From CAYTSA01 sp964440345 (GTDB lineage Bacteria > Desulfobacterota > Desulfovibrionia > Desulfovibrionales > Desulfovibrionaceae): a stretch of DNA of 39,844 nucleotides. The stretch covers positions 1-39,844 of the forward strand of contig CAYTSA010000026.1 in the NCBI GenBank assembly GCA_964440345.1, read 5' to 3'. Every line of letters starts with the position of its first letter. Within the stretch, counting starts at the first letter, position 1. The position numbers and the translations under genes are program-made. This document shows positions 24,228-32,032 of this stretch, piece after piece. The notes below the pieces were generated by a model. It did no database searches. It was not told where the DNA came from and saw nothing but the letters and a program-made list of their open reading frames with translations.

Positions 24228-26287
24228 GGACAAAGCTCCCCTTCGCCGTCTTTCCCTTCTTCCTCCAGGGCTATGTCAATGACCAGGTTGCCGTAGCCGT
24301 CCACCGCCGCCGCGGCAAAGGGCGGAACAAGCAGTGTAGAAGAGTATTCCACAACCACGGCCGGGCCGGCAAAGCGGTTGCCGGCTTTGAGCTTGTCCCT
24401 GTCAATGATTGTCGTTTCATGGACCTGGCCTTCAAAGATCACCGGCTGGGTACAGAGCGCCGCCCCGGCGTCCAGGGTTTTGCTTCCGGCCGGGATGCGC
24501 TCCAGAGCCGGCTTGTGCGGCCGGCCACAGCCGCGCACCCGCACGTTGACTATTTGGATGGGTTTGTCCGGATTGCGGTAGCCGTACAGCTGCTCGTGGG
24601 CGGCGTGGAAGGAGCCCGCAAAATCAGGCGTAAAATTTATCATTATTTCATAGGCCTGGCCTTCGTAACGCATGTCCAGATATTTTTCTATGACGATCTT
24701 GTCTTCTTCTAGCCCTTCTTCCGCCAGCTCGGCCCGCGCCCGGGCGGCGATGGTCCCGAAGGCCTGCTCCAGGTCCGAGCCGCTTACGCGGTCGGCGGAG
24801 AGCATCACCGTCTGGGAGTAGTCCTTGATGACGTCGGCCATGAGCATGCCCATGGCCGAAAGGATGCCCGGGTTGCGGGGGATGAGCACTTTTGGAATGT
24901 GCAGCAGCCGGGCCAGATGGCAGGCGTGCATGCCGCCCGCGCCGCCAAAGGAGAAGAGCGTGAACTCCCGGGGGTCGAAACCGCGCTCCACGGTGATGAC
25001 CCGGATGGCCCGCTCCATGTTGGCGTTGGCCACGGCCAGCACGCCCTCGGCCAGCTCTTCCGGAGCCAGGGAAAGCTGCTGCGCCAGCTTTTTAAATGCG
25101 CTCTCCAGTTTGGCGGTCTGAAGCTCCATGTTTCCGCCCAGAAAATGCTCGGGAATCAGCCGGCCCAGATACAGGTTGGCGTCGGTCACGGTAATGCGGT
25201 CCCCCTTGCCATAGCAGATAGGTCCAGGGTCAGCCCCTGCCGATTCCGGCCCCACGGTCAGGGAGCCGCCGGCGTCCACCCTGGCAATGGACCCGCCGCC
25301 CGCGCCTACCGTGTGGATGTCCAGCATGGGCGTCTTCACCGGATAATTGGATATGGAGGCCTCCAGGGTCAGGCTCAGATCTCCGTCCAACAGGGAAACA
25401 TCGGTTGAGGTGCCGCCCATGTCAAAGGTGATGAGCTTCTCATAGCCGGCGGCGCGGCCAATCTCCAGCGCGCCCACCACGCCCCCGGCCGGGCCGGAAA
25501 GAATAGTCCGCACGGATTCGGACATGGCCGTTGCCGCAGAGATGGACCCGCCGTTGGACTGCATGATGCGCAGCAGGTCCTTCTCGTTTACATGCTCCAA
25601 CAGCCAGGTAATGTAGCGCCGCATGGTTGGGCTGACATAGGCGTTAACCACCGTGGTGGATGCACGCTCGTACTCGCGAAATTCGGACACTATTTCGTGC
25701 GAGAGCGAGACCGGAATCCCCTGCTCGGCCAGTAAGGCTCCCATGCGCTGTTCGTGGGCCGGGTTGGCAAAGCCAAAGAGGAAACAGACAGCCACAGACT
25801 CGGCGCCAGCGCCGGCTATCTGCGCGGCAATGTCCCGGGCCGCGGCTTCGTCAAAAGGTTCGTGCTCCTCTCCGGTGTGCAGCATTCGGCCAGGCGCGGC
25901 AAAGCGCAGCTCCGGGGGGACGATGTGGGGCTCCTTGGCGTAAGCCAGGTCGTAGAGCCGGGTCCGGTTCTGTCTGCCAATCTCAATGACGTCGGTGAAT
26001 CCCTGGTTGGCGACCAGCGCGGTCTTCACGCCCTTGCGCTCCAGTATGGCGTTGGTGGCTACGGTGGAGCCGTGCACAATCTGCCTGGGCTCCTGGCCGG
26101 ACGACACGGCCTGCAATCCGCGCAGCACGGCCTCGGCCGGGTTGTGCGGCGTGGAAAGCAGCTTGTGCGCCTTCCATCCATTATCCTCTTGTCCATCCTG
26201 ATAAATGAGGTCGGTAAAGGTGCCCCCAGTATCTATGCCGATAATGCGGCCGCGACGGCGAGCTTCAGAATAGTCGATTTTGGGCAT
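24224..26287 (-). CDS. hyuA: Hydantoinase/oxoprolinase A subunit
   Basis: A 687-residue ATPase subunit of the ASKHA type. The N-terminal GIDTGGTFTDLIY (17-29) is the phosphate loop, and FDMGGTSTDVSLLDG and FSFGGAGGMHACHLA are also conserved. It pairs with hyuB, which it overlaps by 4 bases. The ATG at 26287 has GGAG 6 bases upstream. Only one A/B pair is present and there is no third subunit as in acetone carboxylase, so 5-oxoprolinase or hydantoinase activity is the more likely reading. A repeat copy (26310-26422) sits just upstream and may lie between promoter and gene. Confidence 0.92.
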   Translation of the reverse strand: MPKIDYSEARRRGRIIGIDTGGTFTDLIYQDGQEDNGWKAHKLLSTPHNPAEAVLRGLQAVSSGQEPRQIVHGSTVATNAILERKGVKTALVANQGFTDVIEIGRQNRTRLYDLAYAKEPHIVPPELRFAAPGRMLHTGEEHEPFDEAAARDIAAQIAGAGAESVAVCFLFGFANPAHEQRMGALLAEQGIPVSLSHEIVSEFREYERASTTVVNAYVSPTMRRYITWLLEHVNEKDLLRIMQSNGGSISAATAMSESVRTILSGPAGGVVGALEIGRAAGYEKLITFDMGGTSTDVSLLDGDLSLTLEASISNYPVKTPMLDIHTVGAGGGSIARVDAGGSLTVGPESAGADPGPICYGKGDRITVTDANLYLGRLIPEHFLGGNMELQTAKLESAFKKLAQQLSLAPEELAEGVLAVANANMERAIRVITVERGFDPREFTLFSFGGAGGMHACHLARLLHIPKVLIPRNPGILSAMGMLMADVIKDYSQTVMLSADRVSGSDLEQAFGTIAARARAELAEEGLEEDKIVIEKYLDMRYEGQAYEIMINFTPDFAGSFHAAHEQLYGYRNPDKPIQIVNVRVRGCGRPHKPALERIPAGSKTLDAGAALCTQPVIFEGQVHETTIIDRDKLKAGNRFAGPAVVVEYSSTLLVPPFAAAAVDGYGNLVIDIALEEEGKDGEGELCP

Positions 26288-26309
26288 TCAAAGCTCCAGT
26301 CTGTCGCAA

Positions 26310-26422
26310 TTAGAGCATGTTGCCATGAAAAATGTTTAGATGGCTCTTATGCATTTTCTTCAAACAATAATTCTGTTCCAGAAGCGGGCGTTGTCTCAAC
26401 GCGAAAATGCGCTAGCGAACTC
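26310..26422. mobile_element. Dispersed repeat, copy B
   Basis: This is an uninterrupted but degraded copy of the repeat at 17344-17608. Shared blocks are TTAGAGC, TGTTTAG, CTCTTATGCATTTTCT, TGTCTCAACGCGAA and ATGCGCTA, in the same order and orientation. The internal hairpin is eroded here. It lies 22 bases upstream of hyuA. The rest of the 348-base gap holds the HU terminator and about 150 bases in which I see no gene. Confidence 0.62.
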
Positions 26423-26569
26423 CCCTGTTTGTATTCCTCTCGGAAGCTTTTGGTTGCATACATTACATCGCCACGGCAAGTAATTTTGCTGCACGAGCGA
26501 AGAGTTCTGTACATGTACTGTTCTGGGATATGTGGAGATCAGCTTGACGCCTCCATGCAGGCGCACCAT

Positions 26570-26603
26570 AAAAAAAAGAGAAGGCCGACCGACCCTCTCT
26601 TTT
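26570..26603 (-). terminator. Intrinsic terminator of the HU gene
   Basis: On the minus strand an 8-bp stem AAAAGAGA/TCTCTTTT with a 14-base loop, partly paired through GG/CC, is followed by a run of T. It lies 32 bases past the HU stop codon, a normal distance for a rho-independent terminator. Confidence 0.85.
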
Positions 26604-26635
26604 GGAAACTCTGACACTATGAGGCGCGAAAATGA

Positions 26636-26917
26636 TCAGTTAATTTCTTCTTTCAGAATCTTAGCCGGAGAAAACTTGACCACTTTGCGAGCGGGTATTT
26701 GAATTTCTGCGCCAGTTTGCGGATTGCGTCCAGTCCGTGCGCTGCGCTCGGCCACAGAGAATGAGCCCACTTGAGGTAGGCGGACGCCGCCTTCAGCCAC
26801 CCCTTTTACCAGGGTGTCGCAAAAAGCGTCAAAAGCTTTGTCAGCGGCGGCTTTGGTGGGGAATACGTCAGGCAGGGATTCTTTGAGTGCGTCAACAAAT
26901 TGAGCTTTGGTCATCAT
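26636..26917 (-). CDS. HU-family DNA-binding protein
   Basis: A 93-residue histone-like protein that bends and compacts DNA as a dimer. The signature region VGSFSVAERSARTGRNPQTG followed by the beta-arm end KVVKFSPAKILK is present, and the length is normal. Two ATG codons stand in tandem. The first (26917) is favoured because AGGAGG (26927-26932) lies 9 bases upstream. It is monocistronic, with its own promoter and terminator. Whether it is a homodimer or a heterodimer partner of another HU cannot be told. Confidence 0.95.
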   Translation of the reverse strand: MMTKAQFVDALKESLPDVFPTKAAADKAFDAFCDTLVKGVAEGGVRLPQVGSFSVAERSARTGRNPQTGAEIQIPARKVVKFSPAKILKEEIN

Positions 26918-26999
26918 ACGTCTTTTCCTCCTGAATATTGATGTTCAATAGCGTGCTTCCCCCCGCAGCATAAGCACATCAACAACATGTCTGCACACG

Positions 27000-27028
27000 T
27001 CTATGTCAGGATGCGGTTACACTGTCAA
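27000..27028 (-). promoter_or_regulatory. Sigma70 promoter of the HU gene
   Basis: On the minus strand a perfect -35 TTGACA (27023-27028) is followed after 17 bases by CATAGA (27000-27005), a weak -10. The predicted leader is about 75 bases. The divergent MerR-like promoter lies about 130 bases away in the same 331-base gap. I see nothing else in that gap. Confidence 0.6.
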
Positions 27029-27153
27029 ACACTAATCAACTTTGTGAAATACAAGGCCATGTAGTTTTCACTATTTTCTTTTTTGTGTTTTTCCTCAATA
27101 AAAACGGACAGCTAAGGAACATCTCTCAGTGCACTGAAATCGTTAAAAAACTA

Positions 27154-27189
27154 TTGCATTGCGTTATAATTGCGATTATATACATCGCA
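27154..27189 (+). promoter_or_regulatory. Promoter of the MerR-like gene with inverted repeat over the -10
   Basis: TTGCAT (27154-27159) and TATATA (27177-27182) are 17 bases apart. The inverted repeat TGCGAT (27171-27176) and ATCGCA (27184-27189) with a 7-base spacer brackets the -10. A tandem copy of ATTGCG-TTATA precedes it, containing a second possible -10, TATAAT (27165-27170). The layout suggests autoregulation. Confidence 0.5.
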
Positions 27190-27248
27190 TATGCGCTCGC
27201 ACTCATGTGTTGCCGCCATTTTTCACTGCCAAACAAGGATTTGCCGCC

Positions 27249-27863
27249 ATGACCCAAGCCCAAGAAAAATCCGAAACATTGCGGGAAGGTTTGCTGACCA
27301 TTGCGGAACTTGCCTCCAAACACAATCTTCCTGAATCTACAGCCAGATACTACTGCAAGCAATTCATGGACTATTTGCCGCATACAGGGCAAGGCAAACG
27401 CCGGCGGTTTCTACCTCAGGCAGAGGCCGTCTTTGACCTTGCTGTCGCAGAAATGAAGAAACGCAAAAGCGCCGCCAGCGTCAAAGCGGTTCTCGATTCC
27501 CGTTTTGGTTCAGCAGCAAAGGAATCGCAGAACAACGAACCGGCGGCGAACGCCGTAGCAGCAATGACTCCGCAAGCTGGCGAGCGCGTGCTGCATCTTC
27601 TGGAGCAAGGAGTGCAAGCCTTGCAGTCCATCGCCGCCGCGCTCAATGAAAAACCAGCTGCACGTCAAGACACGCTGCCAGCCGCCGCGCCCGATCTGCC
27701 TGAAAACCTGGAAAACGACCTTGCTGAGATGAAAGAATCTCTGGCGGAGTTGCACAAACTCCAGGACCAGGCGGAAACTTTGCACCAGCAAGACCTGGAG
27801 CAGCTGCGCAAATGGCTTGGCCACCTGGCTGCAGAGCAGGCCAAGCAGAGCGGGCAGGGGTAA
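27249..27863 (+). CDS. MerR-like HTH regulator with coiled-coil tail
   Basis: A 204-residue protein. Residues about 16-65 form a MerR-type winged helix: LLTIAELASKHNLPESTARYYCKQF, then KRRRFLPQAEAVFDLA. The middle is low-complexity and alanine rich. The C-terminus (about 155-200) is a strongly charged coiled coil, LAEMKESLAELHKLQDQ and onward, likely for dimerisation. There is no cysteine metal site or known effector domain. Similar MerR/coiled-coil proteins include DNA-segregation and prophage-type regulators, so function is open. I chose the ATG at 27249, after AAGGA. An upstream in-frame ATG would place the promoter inside the gene. Confidence 0.68.
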   Translation: MTQAQEKSETLREGLLTIAELASKHNLPESTARYYCKQFMDYLPHTGQGKRRRFLPQAEAVFDLAVAEMKKRKSAASVKAVLDSRFGSAAKESQNNEPAANAVAAMTPQAGERVLHLLEQGVQALQSIAAALNEKPAARQDTLPAAAPDLPENLENDLAEMKESLAELHKLQDQAETLHQQDLEQLRKWLGHLAAEQAKQSGQG

Positions 27864-27887
27864 CAGCCTGTTACAATAGAACATCCA

Positions 27888-28811
27888 TCATCTGGCCAGC
27901 ATATACAGCCGCGTTGCCAGCCAGTCCAGCGCCAGACCCGGGTTTGCCCCGGCCGTGCCGGTTTGCAGCGTTTCCAGGCAATGGTCCAGCGCCAGGTCCG
28001 CCTGTCTCAAGGACGCCAAATCAAGACGCTGCTGCAGAACGCCGGCCACGGAAACCGCCGCCCTTCCCTGCAGTACAGCCAGCAAATCCCGCTGCAACCG
28101 CAGCACCAACCTTACGCCCAGGTCCCGTGTGGCTGCTCCCTTGGCGCTGGTCTTGGCGAACCAGCCCCGGCCGCTTTGGACAAAGGTCTCCAGCTCCTGC
28201 AGCCACTCGTCAATTTCCGCATCAGCCGCTGGAGCGCCGCCAGGGTCTGGCCAGGCCAGGGTCAGCACCCAGCCCCGCGACACCAGCGTGGGCAGCAACC
28301 GCTCTCGCTGCGGCGCCAACAACGCAAACACTGTTCCCGGACGCGGCTCCTCCAGCGACTTAAGCAGGGCGTTTGCGCCTTCCGGCAGCAGGTTCTGGGC
28401 CTCGGAAAATATCACCGCCCGCACTCCCTCGCCACGAGGCGGCTCGCCCAGCACGTGCACCATCTGCCGCACCGGCTCCACCAGTATGTTGCCGCCCCGG
28501 CCGTCGAAAAAAAACAGGTCCCGGTGGGAGCCGGTAAACACCTGCCGGCATTGGCGGCAGGCAAGGCAAGGCTTTTGGTAGCTGGAGCAGTTCAGCAGGG
28601 CGGCCCAATACAGGGCCATGGCCTCGCGGCCGTCCGGGTCGCCGCCTTCCAGAATGAGCACTTGGGGCGGGTTGGCCGCCAACCGGCGCAAAAATCCACG
28701 GATCCGCTCATGCGCAGGTTCCTGGGCCGTGCGGGGAATATGCGCCGACTCTGGCCGGGCGAGCCTCTGCAGCTCGTCCGGGTCTGTGCTTGCGGTTTTA
28801 GCTTTTGCCAT
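27888..28811 (-). CDS. holB: DNA polymerase III delta-prime subunit
   Basis: A 307-residue clamp-loader subunit. The zinc module Cys75, Cys82, Cys85, Cys88 is intact, followed by HRDLFFF. The normal P-loop is replaced by GGDPDGREAM, as expected for the non-hydrolysing delta-prime. EAQNLLPEGANALLKSLEEPRPGT is the sensor-region signature. The usual SRC motif reads SRG here, so the arginine finger is kept while the cysteine is lost. It lies 79 bases downstream of purA on the same strand. The ATG follows GAGG with 6 bases of spacing. Confidence 0.9.
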   Translation of the reverse strand: MAKAKTASTDPDELQRLARPESAHIPRTAQEPAHERIRGFLRRLAANPPQVLILEGGDPDGREAMALYWAALLNCSSYQKPCLACRQCRQVFTGSHRDLFFFDGRGGNILVEPVRQMVHVLGEPPRGEGVRAVIFSEAQNLLPEGANALLKSLEEPRPGTVFALLAPQRERLLPTLVSRGWVLTLAWPDPGGAPAADAEIDEWLQELETFVQSGRGWFAKTSAKGAATRDLGVRLVLRLQRDLLAVLQGRAAVSVAGVLQQRLDLASLRQADLALDHCLETLQTGTAGANPGLALDWLATRLYMLAR

Positions 28812-28890
28812 GTGGCGCCTCGCGGCTAACGGCCTATTGAAAAGTCATTTTTCGCTGAAATCGCAGCAGACAGTTATTTAAACACAAGCC

Positions 28891-30171
28891 CTAGCTGCGT
28901 CGCAGGGTTTGATCCCGGTCTGGCCCCACGGAGATGAGCCCCACAGGCACGCCGGAAAGCTCTTCAATGCGCTTCACATAGGCTTGCGTCGCCGGCGGCA
29001 GCTCGTCCCAGCTGCGGACGCCGGAGATATCCTCGCTCCAGCCGGCAATGGATTCATACACTGGCGTCACCCGGGCCAGGCCGTTTTCTTCCTGCGGCGG
29101 GTGCTGCAGCTCGCGGCCCTCATAGCTGTAACTGATGCAAATATTCAACGTCTCCAAGCCGCCCAGCACGTCCAGCTTGGTCAGGGCGATTTCCGTGGGA
29201 CGGTTCAGCCGCACGGCCTCGCGCAGGGCGGTCATGTCCAGCCAGCCGCAGCGCCGGCGGCGGCCGGTTGTAGCGCCAAATTCCGCGCCCTGTTCCTGCA
29301 GCCGGTCGCCCACGGCGTCTTCCAGTTCTGTGGGAAATGGCCCGCCGCCCACGCGGGTGGTGTAAGCCTTGACCACCGCCACAACGCGGTGCAGAGCGCC
29401 AGCCCCAGTCCCGCCGCCGCCAGCGGCGTTGGACGCCACCGTGTTGGAAGACGTCACAAACGGATAGGTGCCATGGTCAATGTCCAGCAGGGTTCCCTGC
29501 GCGCCCTCGAAAAGTATGGCTTCCCCGGCCGCCTCGGTTTCCTGTATGCCTGCGGACACGTCGCCCAGATAGGGGACCATCCGGTCCGCCACGGCCATGA
29601 TCTGCTCAGCCACTGCGGCTGGGTCCATGGCCGGCCGGTCATACAGGTGAAAGAGGGCGTTCTTCTCGGTCAGAGCCCGCTCCACCTTTTCCCGGACTAG
29701 CTCCGGCCGCTTGAGGTCCGCAGCCCGCAAGCCCACCCGGGCCATCTTGTCTTCATAGCAGGGGCCTATGCCCCGGCCGGTGGTGCCTATCTTTTTATCG
29801 CTGGCCAGCGAGGCCTCCCGGGCGGCGTCAAGCTCCTTGTGGTAGGGCGTGATCAGGTGCGTCTTGTTGCTCACCATCAGCCTCCTGGGGCTGGCGTCCA
29901 CGCCCTCTTGGGCCAGCTTGTCAACTTCGGCAAGAAAAACTTCCGGGTCCAGAACCACGCCGTTGCCTATCATGCAGCGTTTCTCAGGGTGCAGTATGCC
30001 GGAGGGGATAAGGTGCAGTATCACCTTCTTGCCGGCAACCACCAGGGTGTGCCCAGCGTTGTTGCCGCCTTGAAAGCGCACAATGGCGCCGCATTCGGCG
30101 GTAAGCAGGTCTACGATTTTTCCTTTGCCTTCATCACCCCACTGGGCGCCTATGACTACGATATTCGGCAT
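28891..30171 (-). CDS. purA: Adenylosuccinate synthetase PurA
   Basis: PurA joins IMP and aspartate using GTP, the first committed step to AMP. The 426-residue length is standard. The GTP loop GDEGKGK is at 12-18, FQGGNNAGHTLVV gives the catalytic histidine, and later GTTGRGIGP and TTGRRRRCGWLD are diagnostic. The ATG has AAGGAG 6 bases upstream. It lies 44 bases after rarD and 79 bases before holB on the same strand, so the three may be one operon, although their roles are unrelated. Confidence 0.98.
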   Translation of the reverse strand: MPNIVVIGAQWGDEGKGKIVDLLTAECGAIVRFQGGNNAGHTLVVAGKKVILHLIPSGILHPEKRCMIGNGVVLDPEVFLAEVDKLAQEGVDASPRRLMVSNKTHLITPYHKELDAAREASLASDKKIGTTGRGIGPCYEDKMARVGLRAADLKRPELVREKVERALTEKNALFHLYDRPAMDPAAVAEQIMAVADRMVPYLGDVSAGIQETEAAGEAILFEGAQGTLLDIDHGTYPFVTSSNTVASNAAGGGGTGAGALHRVVAVVKAYTTRVGGGPFPTELEDAVGDRLQEQGAEFGATTGRRRRCGWLDMTALREAVRLNRPTEIALTKLDVLGGLETLNICISYSYEGRELQHPPQEENGLARVTPVYESIAGWSEDISGVRSWDELPPATQAYVKRIEELSGVPVGLISVGPDRDQTLRRS

Positions 30172-30215
30172 TGCCGGCTCCTTGAGTTGTCCATACAGTC
30201 GAGTCTTATTGGTAC

Positions 30216-31154
30216 CTAACGGTTCTGACCCTCGTCAATAGGAGAACTTCCGTTTTGCTTCAGCTTTCGCTCCATGTTTCGCAGAGTCACTATGCTTTCA
30301 GCAACATACAGGCCCACACCGGTCCATATACAGCTAAACGACGCAGCGCGCACTACCCCAAAAGGCTCGCCGTAGGCCAGCACGCCCAGCAGAAACATGC
30401 AGGTGGGCGCGATATACTGCATCACTCCCAGCGTGGCCAGCCGGATGCGCCGCGCGCCAAAGGTGAACGACAGCAGCGGCGCGGCCGTGACCGCACCGGC
30501 GCCCAGCAGCAGGGCGTCCACGCCCAGACCGTAGGCGCCCAGAGCGCCCTGGCCGGACGCCGCCAGATACGCCAAATAGGCCCCGGCCGGCAGGGAAAGC
30601 AGCGCGGTTTCGAAAAACAGGCCGGCCATGGACTCCACGGCAATGACCTTGCGCACCAGCCCATACGTGCCAAAGGAAAAGGCCAGCGACAGGGCAATCC
30701 ATGGCAATCCACCGTAATCTATGATCAAGATCGCTACGCCGAGCAAAGCCATGGCTATCGCCAACACCTGCAGCCGCTTGAGCCGCTCGCCCAGAAAGAT
30801 GAAGCCGAGCAGCACGTTGACCAGCGGCGTAATGTAATAACCCAGGCTGGCGTCCACCACCCTGTCCGCGTTCACGGCCCATACGTAAATGGTCCAGTTG
30901 ACGCCGATGAGACACGCCGTGGCCGCCAAATAAACCGGCGTCCTGCGCGTTGCAATAATGGCCTTTACGTCCGCCCATTTGCGGGTAACAGTCAAAGCCA
31001 GAGCCAGACACGCCGCCGACCACACGATGCGGTGGCAGATCAGCTCGTGGGCCGGGGCCATGGCCAGGGCTTTCCAGTAGACCGGAAGCACGCCCCAGGC
31101 GACAAAGGCAAAACCGGCAAAGCCCACGCCGGCTGCGGTGTTTTTCTGCTGCAT
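30216..31154 (-). CDS. rarD: RarD-type EamA family transporter
   Basis: A 312-residue inner-membrane protein with about ten hydrophobic helices arranged as two EamA repeats. The start GFAFVAWGVLPVYWKAL and the segment LGYYITPLVNVLLGFIFLGERL are typical of RarD proteins, which belong to the drug/metabolite transporter superfamily. RarD was named for chloramphenicol sensitivity in Pseudomonas, but its natural substrate is not established. The C-terminus is a short charged cytoplasmic tail. The ATG at 31154 has a poor ribosome site. Confidence 0.9.
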   Translation of the reverse strand: MQQKNTAAGVGFAGFAFVAWGVLPVYWKALAMAPAHELICHRIVWSAACLALALTVTRKWADVKAIIATRRTPVYLAATACLIGVNWTIYVWAVNADRVVDASLGYYITPLVNVLLGFIFLGERLKRLQVLAIAMALLGVAILIIDYGGLPWIALSLAFSFGTYGLVRKVIAVESMAGLFFETALLSLPAGAYLAYLAASGQGALGAYGLGVDALLLGAGAVTAAPLLSFTFGARRIRLATLGVMQYIAPTCMFLLGVLAYGEPFGVVRAASFSCIWTGVGLYVAESIVTLRNMERKLKQNGSSPIDEGQNR

Positions 31155-31186
31155 GGTTTTTTCAGATTGATATTTTTGAGCTGAAC

Positions 31187-31227
31187 GGGGGAGAAACTTT
31201 TTTGAAAACGTTTCTCTCCTGGCCCCC
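31187..31227. repeat. Intergenic hairpin, Desulfovibrio-type repeat
   Basis: An inverted repeat GAGAAAC (31191-31197) and GTTTCTC (31210-31216) has T- and A-rich bases in between that extend the stem. Outer GGGGG (31187-31191) and CCCCC (31223-31227) can pair across a bulge. It lies in the leader region between rarD and cheY. It resembles hairpin repeats I associate with Desulfovibrio genomes. No gene ends into it, so it is not clearly a terminator. Confidence 0.45.
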
Positions 31228-31351
31228 TCTTCAACAACTTCTCATATCATCACTTCAGCAAAGGCGGGAACCTTATGCCCATCTGCGCCGGCTGTCCATC
31301 CTTGCGCGCAATTGCCCGGCAGCAGCCTGACAAAGCAGCCTGACTGTTCCC

Positions 31352-31380
31352 TTGCCGCGTAGGTAAAAACACTGTAGAAT
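31352..31380 (+). promoter_or_regulatory. Sigma70 promoter of the chemotaxis operon
   Basis: TTGCCG (31352-31357) and TAGAAT (31375-31380) are 17 bases apart, 58 bases before the cheY start. A 10-bp palindrome ATATCGATAT (31391-31400) lies at about +5 to +15 and could be an operator. Confidence 0.6.
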
Positions 31381-31437
31381 CAGCCACAACATATCGATAT
31401 TGTACACACCTTTTTACCGCTATTATCGGAGCAGTCC

Positions 31438-31824
31438 ATGGCCGCCGACACAGACCTCTGTATCCTTGTAGTGGATGACTTCCAGTCCATGCGCAGCATG
31501 ATCAAAAACCTGCTGGGCAAGCTGGGCTTCACCAACACCCTGGAAGCCGGCGACGGCGCCAACGCCTGGGAGCTGCTCGGCCAGCACCGCGTGGACCTGA
31601 TCATATCCGACTGGAACATGCCGCAGATGAAAGGCATAGACCTGTTGCGCAAGGTCCGCGAAAGCAAAGACTACGCGCACATCCCCTTCCTCATGGTCAC
31701 AGCTGAGGGCTACAAGGAAAACCTGGTGGAAGCGGTCAAGGCCGGGGTCTCCGGCTATATCGTCAAGCCCTTTTCCCCGGCCGACCTGCAAGGCAAGATC
31801 AGCAAGATACTGGCCAAGCGGTAA
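31438..31824 (+). CDS. cheY: Chemotaxis response regulator CheY
   Basis: A 128-residue single receiver domain. The acidic pocket is Asp13 and Asp14, the phosphorylation site is Asp58 in ISDWNMP, the switch threonine is Thr88 and the conserved lysine is Lys110 in IVKPF. SMRSMIKNLLGKLGF is the usual chemotaxis CheY alpha-1 pattern. It would carry phosphate from CheA to the flagellar switch. CGGAG lies 6 bases before the ATG. It leads the cluster cheY, cheA, cheW, receptor. No cheB, cheR or phosphatase gene is in the window. Confidence 0.95.
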   Translation: MAADTDLCILVVDDFQSMRSMIKNLLGKLGFTNTLEAGDGANAWELLGQHRVDLIISDWNMPQMKGIDLLRKVRESKDYAHIPFLMVTAEGYKENLVEAVKAGVSGYIVKPFSPADLQGKISKILAKR

Positions 31825-32032
31825 GCGCGAGGGCGGCGCCCCTCACTCCAACGCCAGCCAGAACATCACCACAAAGGCGCAGCCAGACGATGGATATTGG
31901 CAACACCCGCCATATTGCCATATATTGCTTTTGCTTGTAGAGTTTCAGGTGCATTACGATAAAACCGCAGCAGAACCGCAGCAGATCGGCCAGGCCGCCA
32001 TATATGCTTGAAACGGGCATGGCCGGGAGCCC

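Noticed and set aside
28909..29700. Long plus-strand frames opposite purA and holB
   Set aside because: Both overlap conserved housekeeping genes fully and show no protein family pattern.
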